Source of the DNA: Pseudomonas sp. R28(2017)
GTDB lineage: Bacteria; Pseudomonadota; Gammaproteobacteria; Pseudomonadales; Pseudomonadaceae
Length of the DNA: 64,000 nucleotides
Assembly (NCBI RefSeq): GCF_002112505.1
Contig: NZ_NEHW01000003.1
Span: forward strand, 248,001-312,000
Reading direction: 5' to 3'
The notes under the pieces were generated by a model, which was not told where the DNA came from, did not search any database, and was given only the letters and a program-made list of their open reading frames with translations. This document shows, in pieces, positions 48,392 to 57,472 of the stretch. Position numbers and translations under genes: made by a program. The stretch's first letter is position 1. Each line of letters opens with the position of its first letter.

Positions 48392-48642
48392 TTGAGACCC
48401 TGCCCGGAGTAGATCAGCACCTTGTCGGCCGCGTATTGCACGCTGATGAAGCTCTTCTCGTCCCCCCAGGTACAGCTGCTCATGCCCAGTGCACCGGAGC
48501 ACTCGGTGGGCGTGCCGAGCAGCTGCTCGACCTCGGCCTTGTTCATGCCGGCCTTGAGCTTGGAATAGTTTTCCTGATTGATCTTGCTGCACGCAGTCAG
48601 GACGACGCACAAGGACAACAGGGCGAGGGAACGCAACGACAT
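48388..48642 (-). CDS. Small lipoprotein with SmpA/BamE-like fold
   Basis: This protein is 84 residues, with signal peptide MSLRSLALLSLCVVLTAC (lipobox L-T-A-C). The mature part contains YSKLKAGMNKAEVEQLLGTP, which resembles the start of SmpA/BamE and OsmE-type small domains, and a C-terminal strand pair (SFISVQYAADKVLIYSGQGL). The cysteines in TECSGALGMSSCTW may form a disulphide. The role is unknown; it is translationally coupled to the lipocalin. The longer upstream reading frame has no support. Confidence 0.85.
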   Translation of the reverse strand: MSLRSLALLSLCVVLTACSKINQENYSKLKAGMNKAEVEQLLGTPTECSGALGMSSCTWGDEKSFISVQYAADKVLIYSGQGLK

Positions 48643-48866
48643 GAAGGGACACTCCTGGTAAATAGACACAGGCGAGTGGCCTGCAGTGACCTTCGACGGG
48701 AAAATCCCTCCCTGGTTCCCTGACCACACCGCTTTCGTCGTACGCCGTTGGTCGGCTGGACCTGCTCAAACGATTAATGTTTTGACGCGACGCGACGACA
48801 CAGCGAGCACGCTGTGGCGAATTGCCACAGCGCCCTCCTATGCCTTGCCTTGTGCAGACCAGAAAA

Positions 48867-50759
48867 ATGACCAAGAACCTCAAGTTCAGCCACAAGATCC
48901 TGCTGGCCGCCGCCCTCGTGGTGGCCGTTGCCTTTACCTGTTTCGTGCTGTTCAACGACTACCGACAACGCCAGTCCCTGCGCAGCGACACGCAGACCAA
49001 CCTGCAGGACCTGGGCAGCCTCACCGCCGGCAACATCCGCAACTGGCTCGACAGCCGGATCCAGCTGCTCGACTCCCTGGCCCAGCAAGTCGCTGTCGAT
49101 GGGCCAGGTAAAGCCAGCCTGGACCGTAGCTTGGCCCTGCCGGTGTACGGCAAGAATTTCCAGCTCACCTATTTCGGCGGCCAGGACGGCAGCATGCAGT
49201 CGGTACCGGTGGGCAACCGAGCCGCCGACTACGACCCACGGGTACGGGGCTGGTACAAGGCGGCCAGCGCCAGCGGCCAGACCATCGTCACCGAGCCGTA
49301 CATTTCCGCCTCGGCCGGCAAGCTGGTGATCACCCTGGCCACCCCGGTGCAGCAAGCGGGCAAGCTGATCGGCGTCAGCGGCGTCGACACCGACCTGCAG
49401 ACCATCAGCAACCTGATCAACGCCCTGAACTTCGACGGCCAGGGCCATGCCTTCATCGTCAACGGCGAAGGCAAGATCCTGATCCACCCCAAGGCCGACC
49501 TGGCCCTGAAAACCCTGGCCGACGTCTACCCGCAAGACACACCGCGCATCGGCAGCGGCCTGAAGGAAGTCGAAGTCGATGGCCGCAAGCAGTTCATCAG
49601 CTTCACCCACGTCGATGGCGTACCGTCAGCAGACTGGTACGTGGCCCTGGTACTCGACCAGGATGCAGCGTTCGCCATGCTGGGTGAACTGCGTACCTCG
49701 GCCATCGTCGCCACCCTGATCGCGGTGGTGGTGATCATCGCCCTGCTCGGTTTGCTGATCCGCGTCCTGATGGAGCCGCTGCACCTGATGGGCCGCGCCA
49801 TGCATGACATCGCCGAAGGCGAAGGCGACCTCACCCGGCGCCTGAGCATCCACGCCCACGATGAGTTCGGCAGCCTTGGCCAATCGTTCAACCGCTTCGT
49901 CGAGCGGATTCACGAGTCGATCCGCGAAGTGGCCTCGGCCACCGGCCAGGTCAACGCCGTGGCCGCCCAGGTGGTGGACGCCTCGAATGCCTCGATCGCC
50001 AACGCCGACCAGCAGTCCAGCCGCACCAGCAGCGTGGCGGCAGCGATCAACCAGCTGGGCGCCGCCGCCCAGGAAATCGCCCAGAACGCCGCGCTGGCCT
50101 CGCAGCACTCCAGCGAAGCACGCGGCCTGGCCGAAGATGGCCAGCAGGTGGTCGGGCGCACCATCGATGTGATGAACCAGCTGTCGGCACGCATCAGCGA
50201 CTCGTGCGGCAACATCGAGACACTCAATGCCCACACCGCCAACATCGGGCAGATTCTCGATGTGATCAGCGGTATTTCCCAGCAGACCAACCTGCTGGCG
50301 CTCAACGCCGCGATCGAAGCGGCCCGTGCCGGCGAGGCCGGGCGTGGCTTTGCCGTGGTGGCCGACGAAGTACGCAACCTGGCGCACCGCACCCAGGAGT
50401 CGGCACAGCAGGTGCAGCGCCTGATCGAGGAACTGCAGGCCGGCGCGCAAGTAGCGGTCAGCACCATGAACCAGAGCCGCCAGCACAGCGACCACAGCGT
50501 GGGCATTGCCAACCAGGCCGGCGAGCGCCTGGGCAGCGTGACCCAGCGCATTGGCGAGATCGATGGCATGAACCAGTCGGTGGCCACCGCTACCGAAGAG
50601 CAGACGGCCGTGGTCGAGTCGATCAATGTCGACATCACCGAGATCAATACGTTGAATCAGGAAGGGGTGCAGAACCTGCAGAGCACCTTGCGTGCCTGCA
50701 CCGACCTGGAGCATCAGGTCGAGCGGTTGAAACACCTGGTGGGCAGTTTCAGGATCTGA
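48867..50759 (+). CDS. Chemoreceptor with dCache sensor domain, amino-acid type
   Basis: This is a 630-residue chemoreceptor. TM1 is near residues 9-28, a double-Cache domain occupies about 30-275, TM2 lies near 282-302, and HAMP and a signalling region with [19 protein letters not shown] follow. The membrane-distal module carries [12 protein letters not shown] and a later G-V-D-T-D, which together match the R-x-W-Y ... Y ... D pattern of amino-acid-binding Cache domains such as PctA. The ligand is therefore probably one or more amino acids. The ATG gives [17 protein letters not shown]. There is no C-terminal CheR pentapeptide. Confidence 0.9.
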   Translation: MTKNLKFSHKILLAAALVVAVAFTCFVLFNDYRQRQSLRSDTQTNLQDLGSLTAGNIRNWLDSRIQLLDSLAQQVAVDGPGKASLDRSLALPVYGKNFQLTYFGGQDGSMQSVPVGNRAADYDPRVRGWYKAASASGQTIVTEPYISASAGKLVITLATPVQQAGKLIGVSGVDTDLQTISNLINALNFDGQGHAFIVNGEGKILIHPKADLALKTLADVYPQDTPRIGSGLKEVEVDGRKQFISFTHVDGVPSADWYVALVLDQDAAFAMLGELRTSAIVATLIAVVVIIALLGLLIRVLMEPLHLMGRAMHDIAEGEGDLTRRLSIHAHDEFGSLGQSFNRFVERIHESIREVASATGQVNAVAAQVVDASNASIANADQQSSRTSSVAAAINQLGAAAQEIAQNAALASQHSSEARGLAEDGQQVVGRTIDVMNQLSARISDSCGNIETLNAHTANIGQILDVISGISQQTNLLALNAAIEAARAGEAGRGFAVVADEVRNLAHRTQESAQQVQRLIEELQAGAQVAVSTMNQSRQHSDHSVGIANQAGERLGSVTQRIGEIDGMNQSVATATEEQTAVVESINVDITEINTLNQEGVQNLQSTLRACTDLEHQVERLKHLVGSFRI

Positions 50760-50775
50760 TATCTGCGGTGCCTGC

Positions 50776-50887
50776 TTCGCGGGCAAGTCGGGGCGCCGAA
50801 CCGCCGCTCCCACAGGGACAGCGCAGATTTCGAAGGCTGTGCAGTACCTGTGGGAGCGGCGGTTCGGCGCCCCGACTTGCCCGCGAA
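50776..50887. repeat. Extended REP palindrome between convergent chemoreceptor and DUF924 genes
   Basis: Two perfect 41-base inverted arms (50776-50816 and 50847-50887) are separated by 30 bases. The arms carry the same TCGGGGCGCCGAACCGCC block as the copy near phaD, inside the ordinary REP ends TTCGCGGGCA and GCTCCCACAGG. Confidence 0.92.
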
Positions 50888-50899
50888 TAGGCCCTTGAA

Positions 50900-51496
50900 T
50901 CAGAACCTGGAACCAGGCTCCAGCAGGAAGTCCATTTCTTCGCTGGTACTCGGCCGCCCCAGCACCAGGTTACGGTGCGGGAAGCGGCCGAACCGGGCAA
51001 TCACCCGCTGGTGCTGTTCGGCGTAATCGAGGAAACCTTCGAACAAGCGCCGGTTGCCCTCTGGCTGCTCTTCGAGCAGCACCTGGTAACGTTCGACGCA
51101 CAGGTTCTGCCAGTCCAGCACCTCGGCATGCTCCAGCACCAGCAGCACGAACACCCGCTGGATCGGCAGCAACTGGTAATCCCAGTGCTTCTGCAAACCC
51201 TGCATGGCCACCACCTGGGCACGCCGGTCGCCCTCGAAGGCGCGCGGTGTATCGCGGTAGAGCATGCGCGGCAGCTGGTCCAGCAGGATCAGCAAGCCAA
51301 GCCAGCCTTGCGGGCTCTGCTGCCACTCGTCGAGCCCACCCGCCAGGGCGTGCTCGACCAGGTCGCCAAACAGCGCCTGGGCTTCGGCATCGTGATGCTT
51401 GCCGAACCACAGCGTGCTCTTCTCGTCAGCCACGGCCTGGGGACTGGTGCCCCAACCGAACCACCACTCCAGCAACGGCTGCCAAGGTGCGAGCAT
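50900..51496 (-). CDS. DUF924 family protein
   Basis: This is a 198-residue, all-helical DUF924 protein. The family sign is WFGWGTSP, then WQQSPQGWLGLLILLDQLPRMLYRDTPRAFEGD, plus FPHRNLVLGR near the end. The fold is tetratricopeptide-like, but no activity is known. It starts three bases after the fbp stop and so belongs to the fbp transcript. No signal peptide or membrane segment is seen. Confidence 0.88.
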   Translation of the reverse strand: MLAPWQPLLEWWFGWGTSPQAVADEKSTLWFGKHHDAEAQALFGDLVEHALAGGLDEWQQSPQGWLGLLILLDQLPRMLYRDTPRAFEGDRRAQVVAMQGLQKHWDYQLLPIQRVFVLLVLEHAEVLDWQNLCVERYQVLLEEQPEGNRRLFEGFLDYAEQHQRVIARFGRFPHRNLVLGRPSTSEEMDFLLEPGSRF

Positions 51497-51499
51497 GAC

Positions 51500-52510
51500 T
51501 TACTCCTTGTGGTAGGCGGTGACGCGCTCGACCTCTTCCTTCGAGCCGAGGATCACCGACACGCGCTGGTGCAGGCTTTCTGGCTTGATGTCGAGGATGC
51601 GATCGTAACCGTTGGTGGAAGCGCCGCCGGCCTGTTCGATGATGAACGACATCGGGTTGGCTTCGTACATCAGGCGCAGCTTGCCTGGCTTGCTTGGCTC
51701 GCGGGCATCACGCGGGTACATGAACAGACCGCCACGGGACAGGATGCGGTGCACGTCGGCCACCATCGAGGCGATCCAGCGCATGTTGTAGTTCTTCTTC
51801 AGCGGGCCGGTCTCGCCAGCCAGCAGTTCGCCCACGTAGCGCTGCACCGGGGCTTCCCAGTGACGCTGGTTGGACATGTTGATGGCGAACTCGGCGGTGC
51901 TTTCCGGTACGCGGATGTTTTCGTGGGTCAGGACGAAGCTGCCCAGCTCGCGGTCCAGGGTGAAGCCCTTGACGCCGTTGCCCAGGGTCAGGATCAGCAT
52001 GGTCTGCGGGCCGTAGATGGCGTAACCGGCGGCGACCTGCTGGGTGCCTGGCTGCAGGAAGGCGTTTTCGTTCAGGGTTTCGTTCTGGCTCAGGTACTCG
52101 TTAGGGCAACGCAGTACCGAGAAGATGGTGCCGACCGACACGTTGACGTCGATGTTGGACGAGCCGTCCAGTGGGTCGAAGACCAGCAGGTAGGCGCCTT
52201 TCGGGTACTTGCCCGGGATCTGGTAGGCATTGTCCATTTCCTCGGAGGCCATGCCGGCCAGGTGGCCGCCCCATTCGTTGGCCTCCAGCAGGATATCGTT
52301 GGAGATCACGTCCAGCTTCTTCTGGACTTCGCCCTGCACGTTTTCAGTGCCCATGCTGCCCAGCACGCCACCGAGGGCGCCTTTGGACACGTGATGGCTG
52401 ATTTCCTTGCACGCACGCGCCACCACTTCGATCAGGAAGCGCAGATCGGCAGGGGTATTGTTGCTGCGGGTCTGCTCAATCAGATAGCGACTCAGGGTAA
52501 CGCGGGACAT
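51500..52510 (-). CDS. fbp: Fructose-1,6-bisphosphatase class 1
   Basis: Fbp removes the 1-phosphate from fructose-1,6-bisphosphate, the key gluconeogenic step. The 336-residue protein has the metal and substrate motif [14 protein letters not shown] and the C-terminal [21 protein letters not shown]. The ATG follows a GGAG site. A G5-N7-C5 hairpin (52531-52547) lies in its leader. glgP is upstream on the same strand, with a REP pair in the gap. Confidence 0.97.
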   Translation of the reverse strand: MSRVTLSRYLIEQTRSNNTPADLRFLIEVVARACKEISHHVSKGALGGVLGSMGTENVQGEVQKKLDVISNDILLEANEWGGHLAGMASEEMDNAYQIPGKYPKGAYLLVFDPLDGSSNIDVNVSVGTIFSVLRCPNEYLSQNETLNENAFLQPGTQQVAAGYAIYGPQTMLILTLGNGVKGFTLDRELGSFVLTHENIRVPESTAEFAINMSNQRHWEAPVQRYVGELLAGETGPLKKNYNMRWIASMVADVHRILSRGGLFMYPRDAREPSKPGKLRLMYEANPMSFIIEQAGGASTNGYDRILDIKPESLHQRVSVILGSKEEVERVTAYHKE

Positions 52511-52663
52511 GTATGGCTCCGAAAGGAATAGGGGGAGAAAAACCCCCGCAGTTTACAGGGAGAGTTGCAGGCTAGCGAGTGATGAGACTCGCCACGGCTC
52601 TCTGACGGCACAATAGGTCGGTAGTTCAGCAAGCGCCAGGCCGATGGTCTGGTTGTGGGCCCA

Positions 52664-52745
52664 TTCGCGGGCACGCCCGCTCCCACAGGTGTTTCGCGAG
52701 CTTCAAGGCCTGCGCTGTAACTGTGGGAGCGGGCGCGCCCGCGAA
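52664..52745. repeat. REP palindrome pair (short form) between glgP and fbp
   Basis: TTCGCGGGCACGCCCGCTCC is followed by an inverted copy with a GCGCGCC core. The left and right cores differ by one base pair, so the stem is slightly imperfect. It begins 11 bases after the glgP stop. Confidence 0.9.
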
Positions 52746-52755
52746 GTGCCTCACA

Positions 52756-55206
52756 TCAATCCAACGCCTTCCAGATCTCGCTGGCATATTCACGAATGGT
52801 CCGGTCCGAGGAGAACCAGCCCATCCGCGCCGTGTTCAGCACCGCCATGCGCCACCATTCCTGCGGTGTGTGCCACAGCTCCTCGACACGCCGCTGGGCA
52901 TCCCAATAGGCATCGAAGTCGGCGCACACCAGGAAGCGGTCATAGGCCACCAAGCCGTCGATCAGCCCCGTATAGCGCGACGGATCATCCGGCGAGAACA
53001 CCCCGCTGCGAATGGCCTGCAGCACATCGCTCAAGCGGTTTGACGCGGCGATCGCGGCGTTGGCACCGAAATCACCGGACCGCTTGCGTGCCTCCACCTG
53101 CTGCGCGGTCAGGCCGAAGATGAACATATTGTCCGCCCCCACCTGTTCACACATTTCGACATTGGCACCATCGAGCGTGCCGATGGTCAGCGCGCCGTTG
53201 AGGCCGAACTTCATGTTGCTGGTGCCGGAGGCCTCGTAACCGGCCGTGGAGATCTGCTCCGACAGGTCCGCCGCCGGGATGATGCTTTCGGCCAGGCTGA
53301 CGTTGTAGTTGGGCAGGAACACCACCTTGAGCAGGCCACGCACCGTCGGGTCGTTGTTGACCACCCGGGCGATGTCGTTGGCCAGCTTGATGATCAGCTT
53401 GGCCTGGTGATAGCTGGCCGCTGCCTTGCCGGCGAAGATCTTCACCCGCGGCACCCAGTTGGTACCAGGGTCGTTGCGCATGGCCTGGTACAGCGCCACG
53501 GTATGCAGCAAGTTGAGCAGCTGGCGCTTGTATTCGTGGATCCGCTTGACCTGCACGTCGAACAGCGCCTCGGGGTTGACCGTGACGCCAATCCGGTCCT
53601 GGATGATGCTGGCCAGCGCGCGCTTGCTGTGCAGGCGCTGGGCGGCGAACTGCTTGCGAAAGCCCGGTTTGTCGGCGAATGGCACCAGCCCGGCCAGGCG
53701 CCCCTCGGGGTCGTCCTTGAGCTCCGGGCCCAGTGCCTCGACCAGCATCTCGGTCAACTGCGGGTTGGACTGGTACAGCCAGCGGCGGAAGGTGATGCCG
53801 TTGGTCTTGTTGTTGATCCGCTGCGGGTAGAGCTTGTGCAGCTCGGCGAACACCGTGCTCTTCATCAGCTTGCTGTGCAGCGCCGACACGCCATTGACAC
53901 TGTGCGAGCCCAGGAATGCCAGGTTGCCCATGCGCACACGGCGGCCGTTGTCCTCTTCGATCAGCGAGACTGCCCGCAGCACGTCGAAGTCGTGCAGGCC
54001 TTTGGCGCGCAGGCTGTCGATATGGTAGGCATTGATCAGGTAGATGATCTGCATGTGCCGCGGCAGCATGCGCTCCATCAGCGCCACTGGCCAGGTTTCC
54101 AGGGCTTCGGGCAACAAGGTGTGGTTGGTGTAGGCGAGCGTGCCGACAGTCAGCTCCCAGGCTTTTTCCCAGGGCACTTCGTGCTGGTCTACCAACAGCC
54201 GCATCAGCTCCGCCACGGCAATCGACGGGTGGGTGTCGTTGAGCTGGATGGCCGCCGCATCAGGCAGGTTCAGCAGGTCCTTGTGCATGTTCAGGTGCCG
54301 GCGCAGCAAGTCTTGCAGCGAAGCCGACACGAAGAAGTATTCCTGGCGCAGGCGCAGCTCCTGCCCGGCCTCGGTGCTGTCGGCCGGGTACAGCACCCGG
54401 GAAATGCTCTCGGCCCGCGCCACCTCGGCCACGGCGCCCAGGTGGTCACCGGCATTGAAGCGCTCCAGGTGCAGTTCTTCCAGCGCCCGCGCACGCCACA
54501 GGCGCAAGGTGTTGACGCTGGCACCGCGCCAGCCGACCACCGGCGTGTCATAGGCAACAGCCCGTACCGTTTCGCCCGGCCACCACACCTGACGCTGAAT
54601 GCCGCCGGCATCGTGCACGGTCTCGACACTGCCGCCGAAACTGATCGGGTAGATCACTTCCGCACGCTCGAACTCCCAGGGGTTGCCGAAGTCCAGCCAG
54701 TTTTCGGTCTGTTCCTGCTGCCAGCCATCCACCACTGCCTGGCGGAACAACCCATGCTCGTAGCGGATCCCGTATCCGTGGGCGGCAATGCCCAGGGTCG
54801 ACATGCTCTCCATGAAGCACGCCGCCAGGCGGCCCAAGCCGCCGTTGCCCAGCGCGGCATCGGGTTCGAGCAGGCGGATGCGCTCCAGGTCCACGTCCAG
54901 CCCTTCCAGCGCATCACGGGCGATGTCCAGCAAACCCAGGTTGCTCAGGCTGTCGTACAGCAGGCGGCCGATGAGAAATTCCAGGGAGAGGTAATAGACC
55001 CGTTTCTGGCTACGTCGGTAGGCCTGCCGGGTGTGGTCCATCCAGTGATCGACCATGTGATCACGCGCCGCCAGGGCAATGGCTTCGAACCAGTCGTGGT
55101 CGAACGCATGCTCCGGGTCCTTGCCGACCGCGTAGGTCAGTTTGTTCAGTACAGCGGCACGAAATTCGGCCACCTCGGCGTCACGTGCTTTGGGTTCCTG
55201 GGACAT
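52756..55206 (-). CDS. glgP: Glycogen/alpha-glucan phosphorylase
   Basis: GlgP releases glucose-1-phosphate from alpha-glucans with pyridoxal phosphate as cofactor. The 816-residue protein has GNGGLGRLAACFMES, IQLNDTHPSIAVAELMR and the cofactor lysine region EASGTSNMKFGLNGALTIGT. The ATG after AGAGGA gives MSQEPKARDAEV; an earlier in-frame ATG is rejected. Other glycogen genes are not in this window. A role in stress or trehalose-linked carbon storage is likely but not shown here. Confidence 0.97.
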   Translation of the reverse strand: MSQEPKARDAEVAEFRAAVLNKLTYAVGKDPEHAFDHDWFEAIALAARDHMVDHWMDHTRQAYRRSQKRVYYLSLEFLIGRLLYDSLSNLGLLDIARDALEGLDVDLERIRLLEPDAALGNGGLGRLAACFMESMSTLGIAAHGYGIRYEHGLFRQAVVDGWQQEQTENWLDFGNPWEFERAEVIYPISFGGSVETVHDAGGIQRQVWWPGETVRAVAYDTPVVGWRGASVNTLRLWRARALEELHLERFNAGDHLGAVAEVARAESISRVLYPADSTEAGQELRLRQEYFFVSASLQDLLRRHLNMHKDLLNLPDAAAIQLNDTHPSIAVAELMRLLVDQHEVPWEKAWELTVGTLAYTNHTLLPEALETWPVALMERMLPRHMQIIYLINAYHIDSLRAKGLHDFDVLRAVSLIEEDNGRRVRMGNLAFLGSHSVNGVSALHSKLMKSTVFAELHKLYPQRINNKTNGITFRRWLYQSNPQLTEMLVEALGPELKDDPEGRLAGLVPFADKPGFRKQFAAQRLHSKRALASIIQDRIGVTVNPEALFDVQVKRIHEYKRQLLNLLHTVALYQAMRNDPGTNWVPRVKIFAGKAAASYHQAKLIIKLANDIARVVNNDPTVRGLLKVVFLPNYNVSLAESIIPAADLSEQISTAGYEASGTSNMKFGLNGALTIGTLDGANVEMCEQVGADNMFIFGLTAQQVEARKRSGDFGANAAIAASNRLSDVLQAIRSGVFSPDDPSRYTGLIDGLVAYDRFLVCADFDAYWDAQRRVEELWHTPQEWWRMAVLNTARMGWFSSDRTIREYASEIWKALD

Positions 55207-55391
55207 GCGGCATCCTCTGGCAAGTTGACGAAAGCGGAGGGAGATTGTTGAGACTAGACCCTTCGACAGGGAGCGACAGTGACTGTTCGCAGTTTTCATG
55301 CCGACACTGTGATTCCGGCAAAAGGTTGTTCACAATTTGAGCAACTCGGGTATGATCGCGCGCCCCAAGACCGTGATTCACCCCCATAACG

Positions 55392-55796
55392 ATGAAAACG
55401 ACCCTGATTGCTGCGGCCGAAGTCGACCGCCTGGAGACCTGGCAGCGCTACACCAGCAACATGTGCCATGGCTGCCATTCGACCTGTTGCACCCTGCCGG
55501 TGGAGGTGAAGATCAAGGATCTGATCCGCATTGGCGTGGTGGACGAGTTCGAGAAAGACGAACCACCGAAGAACGTAGCCAAGCGTTTGCAGAAGGAAGG
55601 CATCATCGAACGCTTCAACCAGAAGTCGGGGATCTTCACCCTGACCCGAATGAGCAACGATGACTGCATGTACCTGGATCGCAAGAGCCGGCTGTGCACC
55701 ATTTATGACAAGCGGCCCGATACCTGCCGCAACCACCCGAAGGTCGGGCCGCGGCCGGGGTATTGTGCTTACAAGCCGAAGGTAGTTGGTCGGTGA
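55392..55796 (+). CDS. YkgJ-family cysteine cluster protein
   Basis: This is a 134-residue protein with eight conserved cysteines in the YkgJ pattern: NMCHGCHSTCC (Cys25, 28, 32, 33), then NDDCMYL, RLCTIYDKRPDTCRNHP and PGYCAYK. Such clusters bind zinc or an iron-sulphur centre; the family function is unknown. It stands alone, divergent from glgP, with about 185 bases between the starts. The pattern is complete, with no truncation. Confidence 0.88.
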   Translation: MKTTLIAAAEVDRLETWQRYTSNMCHGCHSTCCTLPVEVKIKDLIRIGVVDEFEKDEPPKNVAKRLQKEGIIERFNQKSGIFTLTRMSNDDCMYLDRKSRLCTIYDKRPDTCRNHPKVGPRPGYCAYKPKVVGR

Positions 55797-55845
55797 TTCG
55801 CTGCCCTCTACAGGCATATCGCAAAACTTGAAGCCCTTGTTTGAC

Positions 55846-55932
55846 CCTGTGGGAGCGGGCTTGCCCGCGAAGCAGACACCGCGGTGCATGGCACCGGCTT
55901 CGCCGGTGTTCGCGGGCAAGCCCGCTCCCACA
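55846..55932. repeat. REP palindrome pair, opposite arrangement, with mini-hairpin
   Basis: Here the inverted copy (55846-55871) comes first and the forward copy (55909-55932) second, reversed from the other pairs. CACCGGC-TTC-GCCGGTG at 55891-55907 forms a small hairpin right against the second copy. Confidence 0.88.
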
Positions 55933-56144
55933 ACCCCTCTTCCGCCACGATATCCCACAGCTTCTTCAGACGTTTCCTACGCATCTGAGCTGGTGATAAG
56001 GCCACCTGCGAAATACCCTACAAACCCTGTCGACTCGCGTCTGATTGTTACTGGAAACCTGTCTCTCTAGGCTTTCCAGGTCGCTGAATGGTTCAGCGAT
56101 CGAGGTGTGGAAACCTTGGCAATTCAACTGGCTGCTGTCGTCAT

Positions 56145-56220
56145 GACAGCTGTACGCGGGAGGCTCTCGAGCCTACCGGGTTTGCCATGTGCCTGGTTTT
56201 CCACCCCGTGTACAGCTGTC
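56145..56220 (+). promoter_or_regulatory. Nested inverted repeats in the leader of the 93-residue gene
   Basis: GACAGCTGTAC (56145-56155) and GTACAGCTGTC (56210-56220) are exact inverted repeats that can enclose a second hairpin AGGCTC-TC-GAGCCT (56161-56174). CTGTC-GTCAT-GACAG just upstream competes for the left arm. A last stem TGGCAC/GTGCCA lies directly before the ATG. The set looks like a folded RNA leader or a site for a DNA-binding dimer. Confidence 0.5.
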
Positions 56221-56271
56221 ACCCCAATGTGTGGAAACGGATGGGTGGCACATGAACTACATGGTGCCAAT

Positions 56272-56553
56272 ATGAAAAAGATCGTCCCCGACCCACCCCA
56301 CCACTTCGACCTCCCAGACGGCACGACCCTCACCCATGCCATCTGCGAAAACCTCGTCCCCCTCGACCACGTCTTGGTCAACATCACCCACTACCTGATG
56401 ATCGCCTACAACCACAGCCACCGCGCCCTCGACGGCATTGCCGATGACCACACGCGGGAAACGCTGGTGAATGGCTTGAGAGCCTTGCAGTTGGCCTGGG
56501 GGCAGGCGGATGCCTTGTCGCTCGCCTTGGAGCGTGCCGGCAGCACGCATTGA
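56272..56553 (+). CDS. Small Pseudomonas protein of unknown function (DUF6124/DUF3077-like)
   Basis: This 93-residue protein begins MKKIVPDPPHHFDLPDGTTL, the kind of start seen in small Pseudomonas-restricted DUF6124/DUF3077 proteins that often occur as adjacent pairs. The rest is predicted helical (DHVLVNITHYLMIAYNHSHRAL and LVNGLRALQLAWGQADAL). There is no signal peptide or known motif. No good Shine-Dalgarno is seen, and a TGGCAC/GTGCCA stem lies directly before the ATG, so translation may be controlled by RNA folding. A second small gene follows after a REP pair. Confidence 0.7.
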   Translation: MKKIVPDPPHHFDLPDGTTLTHAICENLVPLDHVLVNITHYLMIAYNHSHRALDGIADDHTRETLVNGLRALQLAWGQADALSLALERAGSTH

Positions 56554-56563
56554 TGTCCCCCTT

Positions 56564-56662
56564 TTCGCGGGCGCGCCCGCTCCCACAGGGACCGTGCAAT
56601 GCCCGAGGCCGGCGCCGTACTTGTGGGAGCGGGCGTGCCCGCGAACACCGGCAGAGCCGGTG
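56564..56662. repeat. REP palindrome pair (short form) with attached mini-hairpin
   Basis: TTCGCGGGCGCGCCCGCTCC and an inverted copy ending at 56645 are followed directly by CACCGGC-AGA-GCCGGTG (56646-56662). The same mini-hairpin, with a different loop, touches the REP at 55891, so REP plus hairpin moved or spread together. Confidence 0.85.
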
Positions 56663-56695
56663 CCATCCACATCAGAGATTCAGGGAGAGAAACCA

Positions 56696-57472
56696 ATGAC
56701 CGAAAACAACCAGACCACCCCCGGCAAAACCTGTTTCTACCAGGGCGAAGAACACAAACAACCGCTGTTCCAGGTCTGCGCGGGCATCCCCTGCCAGGAC
56801 GCCCGCGAACAAGCCTCCGAACTGCTGGGCTGCGTGCGCGACCTGACGCTGACCGCCGTGATGGACAACGACCCGCAACTGATCTGGGCAGCGCACTACC
56901 TCAGTGCATTAGCCAAGGCCCTGCTGGACGACGCCGAACTGGGCATGCGCTTCTCACGTGTTCTGCGCCGGGAAGCTGCGGCAAGCACCACCCTGATCCG
57001 TCGGCGGGTGCTCGGGGTACGTCTGCGGCAGCACGCTGACCGGGCTGGTGGCGATGAAGCCATCAGCGAACTTCGCTTCGACGAACTGCGCCTGCCATCC
57101 CGTAGCGGGCTCCGTGCGTTGCAGGGTGAAGTGTTGCTTGGGCGCGAGCGTTTCGGACTGGTAGCGCACCCCGCAGGCATAACGGAAGTCGCGGTCCTGG
57201 CTGTTGCTCGCCGTCCACACTTTCACCGCCACTGGCGTTTCGGAGAAGTCGACGAGCATCTGCCCGGCCTGCCCGCTTGCCGACACCTGCACGCTCGGCA
57301 GCGGTTTGCCATCGCGCAGGCGCGTCACCACCGGCACCAAGGTGCTGACCACCGCTTGTCGCACACCACCATGGTCGGAATTGGGCAACACCCTCAAGCT
57401 GGTCATGCCTGGCAGGCGCTGCTGATAATCGGTTACCGGATCAGGCGCGAAGAAGTCGTCACCACTGGCTGA
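56696..57472 (+). CDS. DUF3077-like small protein with lost stop codon, running antisense into the pqaA-like gene
   Basis: The start follows GGGAGA. About the first 86 residues look like a DUF3077 protein (GKTCFYQGEEHKQPLFQVC, ASELLGCVRDLTLTAVM, WAAHYLSALAKALLDDAELGM), a Pseudomonas family usually near 90-110 residues. No stop comes after that; the frame stays open to 57472, giving 258 residues. The last 172 codons lie opposite the end of the pqaA-like gene and have the His/Arg/Gln-rich look of an antisense frame, not a domain. The original 3' end was probably lost by a small deletion or mutation. Whether the long product is stable is unknown. Confidence 0.6.
   Translation: MTENNQTTPGKTCFYQGEEHKQPLFQVCAGIPCQDAREQASELLGCVRDLTLTAVMDNDPQLIWAAHYLSALAKALLDDAELGMRFSRVLRREAAASTTLIRRRVLGVRLRQHADRAGGDEAISELRFDELRLPSRSGLRALQGEVLLGRERFGLVAHPAGITEVAVLAVARRPHFHRHWRFGEVDEHLPGLPACRHLHARQRFAIAQARHHRHQGADHRLSHTTMVGIGQHPQAGHAWQALLIIGYRIRREEVVTTG

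Larger units (their letters stand above)
55797..56271 (+). other. Intergenic region with REP pair and a structured leader (475 bases)
   Basis: No gene is supported here. The left part holds a REP pair in the outward arrangement (55846-55932) around a CACCGGC-TTC-GCCGGTG hairpin. The right part (56090-56271) is rich in inverted repeats and is probably the transcribed leader of the small gene at 56272. A GTGGAAAC direct repeat occurs at 56107 and 56231. Confidence 0.7.

Noticed and set aside
57000..57472. C-terminal part of the DUF3077-like frame as a new domain
   Set aside because: Its composition is typical of antisense translation of a gene in this GC range, and it mirrors the pqaA-like codons.
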